DNA from: JAXDLK01 sp034666665
Lineage (GTDB): Bacteria > Desulfobacterota > Binatia > JACPRU01
Direction of reading: 5' to 3'
Assembly (NCBI GenBank): GCA_034666665.1
Contig: JAXDLK010000161.1
Location: 1-16,052 of the forward strand
DNA length: 16,052 nt
Shown: one piece after another, positions 1 through 9,741 of the stretch
Position numbering within the stretch: position 1 is the stretch's first letter
Layout: the number at the start of each line of letters is the position of its first letter
Notes under the pieces: generated by a model
Told to the model about the DNA's origin: nothing
Database searches by the model: none
The model's input: the letters and a program-made list of their open reading frames with translations, nothing else
Made by a program: the position numbers and the translations under genes

Positions 1-95
1 GCGCCTCGGACGAGCGCGTCCACGGCGTCTCGCGGCGGTTCCGATTCCACGCGAGCGCGTTAGCAGAAGACCTCGGCGGAGTCATCGCCGCGTGC

Positions 96-123
96 TTTAC
101 AAGATCTTCGGTTCTGCCATACG
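96..123 (+). promoter_or_regulatory. Possible weak promoter before nuoA
   Basis: TTTACA at 96-101 matches the sigma-70 -35 consensus at five of six positions. Sixteen bases later CATACG (118-123) matches a -10 at only three of six. It would start transcription about 10 bases before the nuoA ATG. The rest of 1-140 shows no convincing gene. The frame read by nuoA stays open to the window edge without a good start. This is a guess from motif matching; the real nuo promoter may lie upstream of the window. Confidence 0.2.
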
Positions 124-127
124 TGGC

Positions 128-140
128 GGGGTTTTTCCCC
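128..140 (+). promoter_or_regulatory. Small hairpin abutting the nuoA start codon
   Basis: GGGG (128-131), TTTTT (132-136) and CCCC (137-140) form a four-pair G-C stem with a five-base loop that ends directly at the ATG at 141. The GGGG is also the only purine-rich stretch near a Shine-Dalgarno position, so folding would hide it. A role in controlling translation is inference; the stem is short. Confidence 0.3.
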
Positions 141-494
141 ATGAATCCGTATGTTTCCGTGGTCGTCCTCTTCCTCCTGTGTGGCGTCGTAGTCGGCGTC
201 ATGGTGTCTCTCAACACGCTCCTCGGGCCGACGGCGACGAACCGCGTCAAGTTCCAGCCGTTCGAGTGCGGCAACCCGCCGAGCGGCAGCGCGTTCGGGC
301 GGTTCACGGTCAAGTTCTACATGCCGGCCATCCTCTTCATCCTCTTCGACATCGAGGTCGTGTTTCTCTTTCCCTGGGCGGTCGTCTTTCGAGATCTCGG
401 GGTCTTCGGACTGGTCGAGATGCTCATCTTCCTCGCGGTGCTCGGCATGGGGCTTCTCTACGCGTGGAAGAAAGGCGCACTCGAGTGGGAGTGA
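141..494 (+). CDS. nuoA: NADH-quinone oxidoreductase subunit A
   Basis: NuoA is a small membrane subunit of complex I that sits near the quinone chamber beside NuoH, NuoJ and NuoK. The product is 117 residues, the normal family length, with three membrane helices (about 4-24, 60-82 and 88-108). The first loop carries the conserved KFQPFECG segment with Cys43. The second helix carries FDIEVVFLFPWAV, with the conserved acidic residues Asp70 and Glu72. I chose the ATG at 141; an in-frame GTG at 123 would add six residues (MAGFFP) outside the conserved region. The gene opens the nuo operon. The next gene, 28 bases on, is nuoC, whereas nuoB normally stands there. Confidence 0.97.
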   Translation: MNPYVSVVVLFLLCGVVVGVMVSLNTLLGPTATNRVKFQPFECGNPPSGSAFGRFTVKFYMPAILFILFDIEVVFLFPWAVVFRDLGVFGLVEMLIFLAVLGMGLLYAWKKGALEWE

Positions 495-522
495 CGGTGC
501 GACGCTGCGGCCCGCAGAGGCC

Positions 523-1044
523 ATGGGCGCGGTGACCGACATCCTGCGCGCGCGCTTCGGGGACGAGATTCTCGACGCGCACGAGCGCCTGGGAGAGGAG
601 ACGGTCGTCGTCGCGCGTGACCACGCGCCGGCGATATTCCGCGTTCTCCGCGACGATCCCGCGGCCCGATTCGAGTTCCTGATGGACCTGAGCGCCGTCG
701 ACTACAACGGGCGCAGTCCGCGATTCGAGGTCGTCGCCCACCTGTTCTCGCTTGCGAAGCGGCAACGGCTGCGGGTGAAGGTGCCGATCGACGAGGCGGA
801 TGCCTGGGCGCACTCGCTGGTGCCGCTCTGGAAGAGCGCGAACTGGCTCGAGCGGGAGACCTGGGACATGTTCGGCATCCGCTTCGAGGGTCACCCCGAT
901 CTCCGCCGCATCCTCATGTATCCGGAGTTCGAAGGTCATCCGCTGCGGAAGGACTACCCGGTGATGAAGCGCCAGCCGCTCATCCCCGAGCGCGACCCGA
1001 TCGACGAGCCCTGGCCGCCGCGCCAGTTCGGAGTGAAGGCATGA
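523..1044 (+). CDS. nuoC: NADH-quinone oxidoreductase subunit C (30 kDa subunit)
   Basis: NuoC is a cofactor-free subunit of the peripheral arm. It packs against NuoD and NuoB and helps hold the connecting module on the membrane arm. The protein has 173 residues. The family signature is complete at about 110-146: ERETWDMFGIRF, then EGHPDLRRIL and EGHPLRKDYPV. It is a free-standing NuoC, not the NuoCD fusion seen in E. coli. A GAGG at 517-520 lies very close to the ATG at 523, and an in-frame GTG at 532 is a possible alternative start. The stop codon overlaps the nuoD start (ATGA), so the two are probably translationally coupled. NuoB, its direct structural partner, is not encoded in the window. 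Confidence 0.98.
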   Translation: MGAVTDILRARFGDEILDAHERLGEETVVVARDHAPAIFRVLRDDPAARFEFLMDLSAVDYNGRSPRFEVVAHLFSLAKRQRLRVKVPIDEADAWAHSLVPLWKSANWLERETWDMFGIRFEGHPDLRRILMYPEFEGHPLRKDYPVMKRQPLIPERDPIDEPWPPRQFGVKA

Positions 1045-2249
1045 GCCTGCCTGCCAGCGCTCCGGACATCGCTCATGATCCCAGCCACGAGATCATGGAG
1101 ATCCAGATGGGGCCGTCCCATCCGGCTTCTCACGGCACGATCAAATTCAACCTGCGGCTCGACGGCGAGACCATCGTCGCCTGCGACGTCGAGGTCGGAT
1201 ACCTCCACCGCGGCTTCGAGAAGATGTCGGAAGAGGGCACGTGGACGCAGGTGTTCCCGTACACCGACCGCATGAACTACGCGTCGCCGCTGATCAACAA
1301 CGTCGGCTTCGCGCTCGCGGTCGAGAAGCTCGCCGAGATCGAGGCGCCTGAGCGTGCGCAGTGGATCCGCATGCTGCTCTCCGAGGTTTCGCGGGTGACG
1401 GATCACCTCACCTGTCTCGGCATGGCGAGCTTCGAGGTCGGCGCGATGTCGGTCGGCCTCTACATGAACGAGGCGCGCGAGTACCTCTACGACCTGGTCG
1501 AAGCCGTCACCGGCGCGCGAGTCACCGTCAGCTATTGCCGGATCGGCGGCGTGACGAACGATCTTCCGGCAGGCTTCGGCGCGCGGCTCGAAAGCGCCTT
1601 CGAGAAGATCCGCGCGGTGATTCGGGACTGCGACCGACTGCTCTCGCGGAACCGCATCTTCGTCGACCGCATGTCCGGCGTGGGCATTCTCACCCCGGAG
1701 CACGCGATCTCCTGCGCCGTCACCGGGCCGATGCTGCGCTCGACCGGGGTCGATTACGACGTCCGCAAGCAGTCCCCGTACCTCTACTACGATCGCGTGG
1801 AGTTCGAGGTGCCCGTCGGAACGCGCGGCGACAACTACGACCGCTTCATGGTGCGCATGGTCGAGATGGAGCAATCGATGCGCATCGCCGAGGAGTGCTT
1901 GCGGCGGATGCCGCCGGGTCCGGTGAAGATCGACGACACGCGCTACGCGCTGCCGCCGAAGCGAGACGTCTACAACTCGATCGAAGGCCTGATGAACCAC
2001 TTCAAGATCGTCATGGAAGGCATCAAGATTCCTGCCGGCGAGGCCTACCAGGCGGTCGAGGGTGCGAACGGCGAGCTCGGCTTCTACGTGGTGAGCGATG
2101 GCAGCGGCCGGCCGTACCGGGTGCGCCCGCGCGGTCCGTGCTTCTTCGGCATGGCGGCGCTCGGCGAGATGCTGATCGGTGCGATGATCCCCGACCTGGT
2201 CACCACGTTCGGCATGGTGAACATGATCGGTGGCGAGTGCGACCGCTGA
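1041..2249 (+). CDS. nuoD: NADH-quinone oxidoreductase subunit D (49 kDa subunit)
   Basis: NuoD forms the quinone-reducing site together with NuoB and is evolutionarily related to the large subunit of [NiFe] hydrogenases. The protein has 402 residues, a normal length. The N-terminal quinone-site loop MGPSHPASHG is present (His27 and His31), as is the tyrosine in DRMNYASPL (Tyr80). His31 and Tyr80 match the His/Tyr pair known to contact the quinone headgroup. The C-terminus ends in the typical GGECDR. A GGAG at 1030-1033 is correctly spaced before the ATG, which overlaps the nuoC stop by 4 nt. The MGPSHPASHGTIKF version of the loop differs from the MGPQHPSTHGVL of E. coli and mitochondria. The N2 cluster that should pass electrons to this site belongs to NuoB, which is missing here. 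Confidence 0.98.
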   Translation: MSLPASAPDIAHDPSHEIMEIQMGPSHPASHGTIKFNLRLDGETIVACDVEVGYLHRGFEKMSEEGTWTQVFPYTDRMNYASPLINNVGFALAVEKLAEIEAPERAQWIRMLLSEVSRVTDHLTCLGMASFEVGAMSVGLYMNEAREYLYDLVEAVTGARVTVSYCRIGGVTNDLPAGFGARLESAFEKIRAVIRDCDRLLSRNRIFVDRMSGVGILTPEHAISCAVTGPMLRSTGVDYDVRKQSPYLYYDRVEFEVPVGTRGDNYDRFMVRMVEMEQSMRIAEECLRRMPPGPVKIDDTRYALPPKRDVYNSIEGLMNHFKIVMEGIKIPAGEAYQAVEGANGELGFYVVSDGSGRPYRVRPRGPCFFGMAALGEMLIGAMIPDLVTTFGMVNMIGGECDR

Positions 2250-2299
2250 GGAGGGCGTCGAGGGCGTTCTCGTCCGGGTCCTGACCGCTCGACCAAGCG

Positions 2300-2809
2300 A
2301 TGGAAAATCCCTCCGAAACCGCCTCCGCGGCGCCCGTGCGATTCTCCGAGGAATCGCTTCGCCGCGCCCGCGAGATCATCGGCCGCTACCCCACCCGTCG
2401 CGCGGCCGTCATGCCGGTCCTCTGGCTCGCGCAGCGCGAGTTCGGCTGGCTCTCCGCCGAGGTGCAGGAGCACGTCGCCGCGATCCTCGAGCTGCCGCTT
2501 TCGTGGGTGAGCGGCGTCGCCTCGTTCTATTCGATGTATTACAAGAAGCCGGTCGGGCGGTACCACGTTCAGGTATGCACGAACGTCTCCTGCATGCTGC
2601 GCGGTTCCGATGCGATCGTCTGCACCCTGGAGGAACGCTTGGGGATCCGCCTCGGCGAAACCACGCCCGACGGACGCTTCACGCTCGACGAGGTCGAATG
2701 CCTCGCGTCTTGCGGCACCGCACCGATGATGCAGGTGAACGAGGCGTACCACGAACGGCTGGACCGCGACCGCACGCTCGAGCTGATCGAGCGCCTGTCG
2801 CAGACCTGA
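2300..2809 (+). CDS. nuoE: NADH-quinone oxidoreductase subunit E (24 kDa, [2Fe-2S])
   Basis: NuoE carries the off-path [2Fe-2S] cluster N1a in the NADH-oxidising module and normally binds tightly to the FMN subunit NuoF. The protein has 169 residues, with a helical N-terminal domain (about 15-80) and a thioredoxin-like domain (about 85-160). All four cluster ligands are present: Cys93 and Cys98 (CTNVSC), then Cys134 and Cys138 (CLASC). The start is well fixed: an in-frame TGA at 2282-2284 leaves the ATG at 2300 as the first usable codon. I see no clear Shine-Dalgarno site, and the 50-base gap after nuoD is the widest in the operon. Oddly, nuoF and nuoG, which should follow, are absent, and nuoH begins 4 bases after the stop. 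NuoE-like subunits also occur in NAD-dependent hydrogenases and formate dehydrogenases, but the position here argues for complex I. Confidence 0.96.
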   Translation: MENPSETASAAPVRFSEESLRRAREIIGRYPTRRAAVMPVLWLAQREFGWLSAEVQEHVAAILELPLSWVSGVASFYSMYYKKPVGRYHVQVCTNVSCMLRGSDAIVCTLEERLGIRLGETTPDGRFTLDEVECLASCGTAPMMQVNEAYHERLDRDRTLELIERLSQT

Positions 2810-2813
2810 GGCG

Positions 2814-3932
2814 ATGCTCGTCGACGTCCTGATCGTCACCGTCAAGGCGCTGGCGGTGCTGCTCATCGTGCTGAACCTGTCCGCCTTGCTCCTGTGGGTG
2901 GAGCGCAAGGGCTCGGCGCTGATCCAGAATCGCATCGGCGCGAACCGCGCATCGATCTTCGGCCGCATGCCGATCAATCTCGGGATCGTGAACACGCTGA
3001 TGGCCGATCCCCTGAAGATGTTCACCAAGGAAGACTTCGTGCCCGAGGGCGCCGACCGCTTCCTGCACGCAGCCGCGCCGTTTCTCGCGCTCTTCCCCGT
3101 GCTGGTGACCTTCGCGGCGATCCCGTTCGGCGACGAGCTCAGGATCGGGGACCGGGTGATCTCGCTCCAGGTGGCGGACCTGAACGTCGGCCTCCTCTAC
3201 GTCCTCGCCATGGTGTCGCTCGGCGTCTACGGGGTGGTGCTCGCCGGCTGGGCATCGAACAACCGCTGGGCGCTGCTCGGCGGCATCCGCGGCTCGGCAC
3301 AGATGATCTCCTACGAGCTGGCGATGGGATTGTCGCTCGCGTCCGTGGTGATGACGTTCGGGTCCCTCGATCTCCAGGCGATGGTGCGCTCGCAAGGCCA
3401 GAGCCTCGGGACGTGGAGCGGGCTCTCGTTCCTCGGTGTGCTGCCGGCGTGGGGGATCTTTCTCCAGCCGATCGCGTTCGTGATCGTCTTCACGTCCGGC
3501 ATCGCGGAGAGCAAGCGCATCCCGTTCGATCTTCCCGAGAGCGAGTCCGAGCTCGTGAGCGGCTACTTCACCGAGTACTCCGGAGGGAAGCAGGCGGTGT
3601 TCATGCTCACCGACTTCGCCGAGATCGTGCTGGTGTCGGGGATCGTGACGACGCTCTTCTTCGGCGGCTGGCAGTTCCCGTTCCTCGGCCGTGAAGGCTT
3701 CACGTTTCCCGGCGGCTTCGGGGTGTCGCTGCCGAACGTCGTGGTCGCGCTCCTCCAGGTGATGGCCTTCCTCGGCAAGGTTTCCTTCCTCTGCTGGCTG
3801 CAGATCCTGATCCGCTGGACGCTTCCGCGGTTCCGTTACGATCAGCTGATGCGGCTCGGCTGGAAGGGACTCGTGCCGCTCGCGCTCGTCAACGTCGTCG
3901 TCACGGCCTTCGTGATCGTGCTCGCGCGATGA
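2814..3932 (+). CDS. nuoH: NADH-quinone oxidoreductase subunit H
   Basis: NuoH is the membrane subunit that joins the quinone chamber to the proton-pumping arm. The protein has 372 residues with about eight or nine membrane helices. Family marks are visible: WVERKGSALIQNRIGANRA at about 28-46, where GANRA replaces the commoner GPNRV; the acidic loop PFDLPESESELVSGYFTEYSGG at about 237-258, which lines the entrance to the quinone channel; and RFRYDQLMRLGWK near the C-terminus. A GAGG at 2808-2811 overlaps the nuoE stop. The stop codon overlaps the nuoJ start (ATGA), which leaves no room for nuoI, the ferredoxin-like subunit that usually follows nuoH. Confidence 0.98.
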   Translation: MLVDVLIVTVKALAVLLIVLNLSALLLWVERKGSALIQNRIGANRASIFGRMPINLGIVNTLMADPLKMFTKEDFVPEGADRFLHAAAPFLALFPVLVTFAAIPFGDELRIGDRVISLQVADLNVGLLYVLAMVSLGVYGVVLAGWASNNRWALLGGIRGSAQMISYELAMGLSLASVVMTFGSLDLQAMVRSQGQSLGTWSGLSFLGVLPAWGIFLQPIAFVIVFTSGIAESKRIPFDLPESESELVSGYFTEYSGGKQAVFMLTDFAEIVLVSGIVTTLFFGGWQFPFLGREGFTFPGGFGVSLPNVVVALLQVMAFLGKVSFLCWLQILIRWTLPRFRYDQLMRLGWKGLVPLALVNVVVTAFVIVLAR

Positions 3933-4429
3933 CTGCGGCCTTCTTCCTCTTCCTCCTCTTCGGCGGCATCGCGGTGGTGTCGGCGCTCACCGTCGTCCTG
4001 CATCCGCACCCCGTGTACTGCGCGCTCGCGCTCGTCGTCACGCTCTTCCAGGTGGCGATCCTCTTCCTGCTGCTCGAGGCCCACCTGCTCGCCTTCCTCC
4101 AGGTGGTGATCTACGCCGGCGCGATCATGGTCCTCTTTCTCTTCGTCATCATGTTGCTGAACCTTCCGCGAGAGGCGGAGGTGACCCGGCCCGCCTGGCG
4201 GGCGACGGTGCTCGGCGTCGGCGGGCTCCTCGGCGTCGAGCTCGTGATGCTCTTCGCGCGCAGCCACCCTGCTCCCGCCGCTGGCGCGCTCGTCGGCGGC
4301 TTCGGCTCGGTCAACGCGCTCAGCCGCGAGCTCTTCTCGAGGTACGCCTTCTCGTTCGAGGTGACGTCGGTGTTGCTGCTCGTGGCGGTGATCGGCGCGG
4401 TGGTGCTCGCGAAGCGGAGGATCGATTGA
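3929..4429 (+). CDS. nuoJ: NADH-quinone oxidoreductase subunit J
   Basis: NuoJ is a membrane subunit of the complex I proton-pumping arm. The protein has 166 residues and five predicted helices. The third helix carries the family signature YAGAIMVLFLFVIML, starting at Tyr62. In solved complexes this helix contains a pi-bulge that changes shape during turnover. The ATG overlaps the nuoH stop by 4 nt and no separate ribosome site is seen, so translation probably depends on nuoH. The last codons contain GGAGG, which serves the next gene. The loop around 115-135 is Ala/Gly rich and poorly conserved, as is usual for the family. Confidence 0.97.
   Translation: MTAAFFLFLLFGGIAVVSALTVVLHPHPVYCALALVVTLFQVAILFLLLEAHLLAFLQVVIYAGAIMVLFLFVIMLLNLPREAEVTRPAWRATVLGVGGLLGVELVMLFARSHPAPAAGALVGGFGSVNALSRELFSRYAFSFEVTSVLLLVAVIGAVVLAKRRID
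4416..4420 (+). promoter_or_regulatory. Ribosome binding site that fixes the nuoK TTG start
   Basis: A perfect GGAGG inside the end of nuoJ lies 5 bases before TTG 4426 and 14 bases before the alternative GTG at 4435. The spacing favours TTG as the real start. Confidence 0.65.
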
Positions 4430-4734
4430 CCGAGGTGCCGATCCAGTACTGGCTCGGCCTCGCCGGCGTGCTGTTCGCGATCGGCGCGGCGGGCGTGGTC
4501 CTCCGCCGCAACGTGATCGTCATCTTCATGTCGATCGAGATCATGCTGAACGCCGCGAACCTCGCGTTCGTCGCGCTCTCGCGCCAGCTCCATTCGATGG
4601 ACGGTCAGGTGATCGTGCTGCTGGTGATGACGGTCGCCGCGGCCGAGGCCGCCGTGGGGCTGGCGATCATCCTCGCCGGCTTCCGCAACCGGCAGACCGT
4701 CGACGCGAGCCAGCTCTCGCTGCTGAAGTGGTAG
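4426..4734 (+). CDS. nuoK: NADH-quinone oxidoreductase subunit K
   Basis: NuoK is a three-helix membrane subunit related to the MrpC antiporter subunit, and is part of the first proton channel of complex I. The protein has 102 residues, the standard length. Both buried glutamates needed for pumping are present: Glu38 (FMSIEIMLNAANLAF) and Glu74 (VAAAEAAVGLA), equivalent to Glu36 and Glu72 of E. coli. I chose the TTG start because GGAGG at 4416-4420 is well spaced and because TTG overlaps the nuoJ stop (TTGA). An in-frame GTG at 4435 would drop three residues. TTG is a rare initiator and could keep NuoK output low relative to its neighbours, although the overlap suggests coupled translation. 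Confidence 0.97.
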   Translation: MTEVPIQYWLGLAGVLFAIGAAGVVLRRNVIVIFMSIEIMLNAANLAFVALSRQLHSMDGQVIVLLVMTVAAAEAAVGLAIILAGFRNRQTVDASQLSLLKW

Positions 4735-4750
4735 GGACGGTGGAGATCCG

Positions 4751-6655
<1,905 letters not shown>

Positions 6656-6657
6656 TC

Positions 6658-8217
6658 ATGGAAGGACATCTGCTCTCCGCGCTGGTCTTCTCGCCGCTCG
6701 TCGGGGCCGTCGCCCTCGGCGTGGTCGGCGGGACCGACGCGCGCGCCATCGGCCGCACGGCGCTCGCGTTCGCATTCGTGCCCTTCGTGCTCTCGCTACT
6801 CGTGCTCGCCGACTTCGATCCCGCCCGCGGCGATTTCCAGATGCTCGAGCGGGCCGACTGGATCCCCGACTTCGGCGTCCAGTACCTCGTCGGCATCGAC
6901 GGCGTGAGCCTCTTCCTGGTCGTGCTGACCACGCTCCTGACGGTGCTGGTGGTGATCTTCTCCGCGGGCGACGTCACCCGGCGCCTGAAGGAGTACATGG
7001 TGATGATGCTCGTCCTCGAGACGGGCATGCTCGGCACGCTGGTCGCGCTCGACCTCTTTCTCTTCTACGTCTTCTGGGAGGTCATGCTGGTGCCGATGTA
7101 CCTGCTGATCGGCATCTGGGGGGGGACGCGACGCATCTACGCCGCGGTCAAGTTCGCTCTCTACACGATGGCCGGAAGCCTCCTCATGCTGGTCGCGATC
7201 CTCTACCTCGGATGGCTCCATCGGGAAGCGTACGGGAGCTGGAGCTTCGACCTTCTTCGTCTCTACGACCTGTCGATTCCGGCGGGCGTGGAGCTCTGGC
7301 TGTTCGCCGCCTTCGCGCTCGCGTTCGCGATCAAGGTTCCGCTCTTTCCCCTGCACACGTGGCTCCCCGACGCACACGTCGAGGCGCCGACCGGCGGCTC
7401 CGTGATCCTCGCCGGGGTGCTGCTCAAGATGGGCACCTACGGGTTCCTCCGTTTCGCGCTGCCGCTGTTCCCTCATGCCGCCGCCGCGGCGGCGCCGACG
7501 ATGATGGCGCTCGCCGTGGTCGGCATCGTCTACGGCGCGCTGGTCGCGATGGTGCAGCCGGATCTCAAGAAGCTCGTCGCCTACTCCTCGGTCTCGCACC
7601 TGGGCTTCGTCATGCTCGGGCTCTTCGCCGCCAACGTCGAGGCGGTGGAGGGCGCCGTCTACCAGATGCTGAGCCACGGCCTCTCGACGGGAGCGCTGTT
7701 CCTCGCGGTCGGCGTCATCTATTCGCGGCGGCACACGCGCGAGATCGCCGCCTTCGGAGGCCTCTGGAAGGTGGTCCCGCTGTACTCCGTGTTCCTGCTG
7801 CTGGCGATGCTGTCTTCCGCCGGCCTCCCGGGGTTGAACGGCTTCGTCGGCGAGTTCCTGATCCTGATCGGCGCCTTCGGCCGTCACCCGATGTTCGCGG
7901 CGCCCGCAGTCCTCGGGATGATCCTCGGCGCGGTGTATCTCACGTGGATGTACCAGCGCGTGATCTTCGGTCCGTTGCGGCACGAGGAGAACCGGGCCCT
8001 CCCGGATCTGACCGGCCGAGAGATCGCCGCGTTCGCGCCGCTGATCGTGCTCTTCTTCTGGATGGGCGTGTACCCGCGGCCGCTGCTCGTCCGCATCGAG
8101 CCTTCGGTGAAGAGCATCGTCGAACGGATCGAGCGGGTTCGGCCGCCGGCGAGCACGGCGTCGGAGATGGCGCGGGTCGGCCGCCCGAGCAGCGCCCGCC
8201 CCGGAGCCGAACGGTGA
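6658..8217 (+). CDS. nuoM: NADH-quinone oxidoreductase subunit M
   Basis: NuoM is the second antiporter-like proton channel. The protein has 519 residues with about 14 membrane helices. The key residues are present: Glu141 (FWEVMLVPMYLLIGIWG), Lys226 (AIKVPLFPLHTWLPDAHVEAPT), Lys257 (VLLKMGTYGFLRF) and Glu399 (NGFVGEFLILIG). They correspond to Glu144, Lys234, Lys265 and Glu407 of E. coli. Glutamate at the last position, where NuoL and NuoN have lysine, confirms the assignment. The ATG lies 2 bases after the nuoL stop with no obvious ribosome site. After the last helix there is a hydrophilic tail of roughly 30 residues, rich in Arg, Ser and Pro, that most NuoM proteins lack. The tail includes the nuoN ribosome site at DNA level. 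Confidence 0.98.
   Translation: MEGHLLSALVFSPLVGAVALGVVGGTDARAIGRTALAFAFVPFVLSLLVLADFDPARGDFQMLERADWIPDFGVQYLVGIDGVSLFLVVLTTLLTVLVVIFSAGDVTRRLKEYMVMMLVLETGMLGTLVALDLFLFYVFWEVMLVPMYLLIGIWGGTRRIYAAVKFALYTMAGSLLMLVAILYLGWLHREAYGSWSFDLLRLYDLSIPAGVELWLFAAFALAFAIKVPLFPLHTWLPDAHVEAPTGGSVILAGVLLKMGTYGFLRFALPLFPHAAAAAAPTMMALAVVGIVYGALVAMVQPDLKKLVAYSSVSHLGFVMLGLFAANVEAVEGAVYQMLSHGLSTGALFLAVGVIYSRRHTREIAAFGGLWKVVPLYSVFLLLAMLSSAGLPGLNGFVGEFLILIGAFGRHPMFAAPAVLGMILGAVYLTWMYQRVIFGPLRHEENRALPDLTGREIAAFAPLIVLFFWMGVYPRPLLVRIEPSVKSIVERIERVRPPASTASEMARVGRPSSARPGAER
8203..8206 (+). promoter_or_regulatory. Ribosome binding site for the nuoN GTG start
   Basis: GGAG inside the end of nuoM lies 7 bases before GTG 8214. 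Together with the GTGA stop/start overlap it decides the start of nuoN, whose reading frame stays open for about 1 kb upstream without coding meaning. Confidence 0.6.
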
Positions 8218-9668
8218 TCCTCGAGATCCCCGCGGTCGCGTGGCTCCCGCTGCTGCCGCTCTTGATCGTGCTCGCGTCGGCGACGGTCGTGTTGCTGCTC
8301 GATCTCTTTCTCGAGCCCGGGGATCGCGACGTGCTCGCCGGTCCCGCCATCTTCGGCCTGGGGGTCGCGGCCGTTGCCGCGGCGGTCCTCTGGGGCCGCG
8401 ACGAGCAGACGCTCGCCGCGAGCTTCGTCCTCGACAACTACGCGCTCTTCTTCGACATGCTCTTCTGCGTCGCGGCGGGGCTCACGCTGCTGATGTCGGT
8501 CGACTACCTCGCCGCCGCGGGCGTGCGCTCCGGCGACTATTACTCGCTGGTGCTGTTCGCCACGGCCGGCATGATCATCATGGCCGGCGCCAACGACCTG
8601 GTGGTGATCTTCCTCGGCCTCGAGGTGATGTCCGTCGCGGTGTACGTGCTCGCGGGAATCGCGACGCGCGAGGTCCGCTCGAACGAGGCCGCGCTCAAGT
8701 ATTTCCTGCTCGGCGCATTCGCCACCGGCTTTCTCCTCTTCGGCATCGCGCTGGTCTACGGCGCCACGGGAACCGTGCGCCTCGACGAGATCGCGGTCGT
8801 GGTGTCGCGCGGCACCGGCGAAGGACGCGAGCTCCTCACGCTCGGGATCGTGCTCCTGCTCGTCGGCTTCGGATTCAAGGTGGCGGCCGTGCCGTTTCAC
8901 GTCTGGACGCCGGACGTCTACGAGGGAGCGCCGACGTCGATCACGGCGCTGATGGCGGTCGGCGTGAAGGCGGCGGGGTTCGCCGCCTTCACGCGCGTTT
9001 TCCTCGAGTGCTTCGGCACGGTCGCCGCGGACTGGACCGCGCTCGTCTGGGGGCTGGCGGCGCTGACGATGACGCTCGGCAACCTGTTCGCGATCGCGCA
9101 GTCGAACATCAAGCGCATGCTCGCCTATTCGTCGATCGCCCATGCCGGGTATCTGCTGGTCGCGCTGGTCGCGGGCGGTGAAGCCGGCGGCGCGGCGCTG
9201 CTCTTCTATCTCCTCGCGTACGCGGCGATGAACCTCGGTGCGTTCGCGGTGGTGATCGCTCTCGGCCGCGCGGGCGAGCCGAACGAGGCGATCGAGCGCT
9301 ACGCCGGCCTCGGTTTTCGCAAGCCGCTGCTCGCGCTGGCGATGGGCGTCTTCCTGCTCTCGCTGACGGGCGTGCCGCCGTTCGTCGGCTTCGCCGGGAA
9401 GTTCTACGTGTTCACCGCCGCCGTCGCCTCCGGTCACGTGGGCCTGGCGGTGATTGGCGTGCTGAACAGCGCCGTGAGCGCGTACTACTACATCTGGGTG
9501 ATCGTCATGATGTACATGCGCGAGGGAACGGACGAACCGTTGCCGTTCGCGTCGCGCCCCTATCTCGCGACGACGATCGGCATCGCCGTCGCCGCCACCT
9601 TGCTTCTCGGACTCTTCCCCGGGCCGTTCTTCACCATGGCCAAGAGCGGAATTCTCTCGCTGGGCTGA
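8214..9668 (+). CDS. nuoN: NADH-quinone oxidoreductase subunit N
   Basis: NuoN is the third antiporter-like proton channel and is next to NuoK. From the GTG at 8214 the protein has 484 residues, close to E. coli NuoN (485). Channel residues are Glu137 (FLGLEVMSVAVYVLAG), Lys222 (GFGFKVAAVPFHVWTPDVYEGAPT), Lys252 (VGVKAAGFAAF) and Lys396 (VGFAGKFYVF). The frame is open far upstream of 8214, but that part runs inside nuoM in another frame and reads as Arg/Ala/Pro-rich nonsense. The GTG overlaps the nuoM stop by 4 nt and has GGAG at 8203-8206. This is the last gene of the nuo operon; a structured 208-base gap follows. Confidence 0.98.
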   Translation: MILEIPAVAWLPLLPLLIVLASATVVLLLDLFLEPGDRDVLAGPAIFGLGVAAVAAAVLWGRDEQTLAASFVLDNYALFFDMLFCVAAGLTLLMSVDYLAAAGVRSGDYYSLVLFATAGMIIMAGANDLVVIFLGLEVMSVAVYVLAGIATREVRSNEAALKYFLLGAFATGFLLFGIALVYGATGTVRLDEIAVVVSRGTGEGRELLTLGIVLLLVGFGFKVAAVPFHVWTPDVYEGAPTSITALMAVGVKAAGFAAFTRVFLECFGTVAADWTALVWGLAALTMTLGNLFAIAQSNIKRMLAYSSIAHAGYLLVALVAGGEAGGAALLFYLLAYAAMNLGAFAVVIALGRAGEPNEAIERYAGLGFRKPLLALAMGVFLLSLTGVPPFVGFAGKFYVFTAAVASGHVGLAVIGVLNSAVSAYYYIWVIVMMYMREGTDEPLPFASRPYLATTIGIAVAATLLLGLFPGPFFTMAKSGILSLG

Positions 9669-9741
9669 GCTACTACCCAAGGGAATCGTCGTGGCGCGCG
9701 GGGAATCCACGGCCGGCTCCCCCGCACCCGCGCTGCGCGCG

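Noticed and set aside
1..63. Open frame from the window edge ending in TAG at 61-63, as the end of an upstream gene
   Set aside because: Twenty codons of Ser/Arg/Ala-rich sequence with no recognisable feature and no coupling to nuoA; another frame is equally open.
495..522. Possible remnant of nuoB between nuoA and nuoC
   Set aside because: Only 28 bases are available and they show no cysteine codon pattern of NuoB. The same holds for nuoFG (4-base gap) and nuoI (no gap).
7212..8213. Long upstream extension of the nuoN reading frame
   Set aside because: It runs inside nuoM in another frame and gives low-complexity Arg/Ala/Pro sequence; GTG 8214 with its ribosome site is the proper start.
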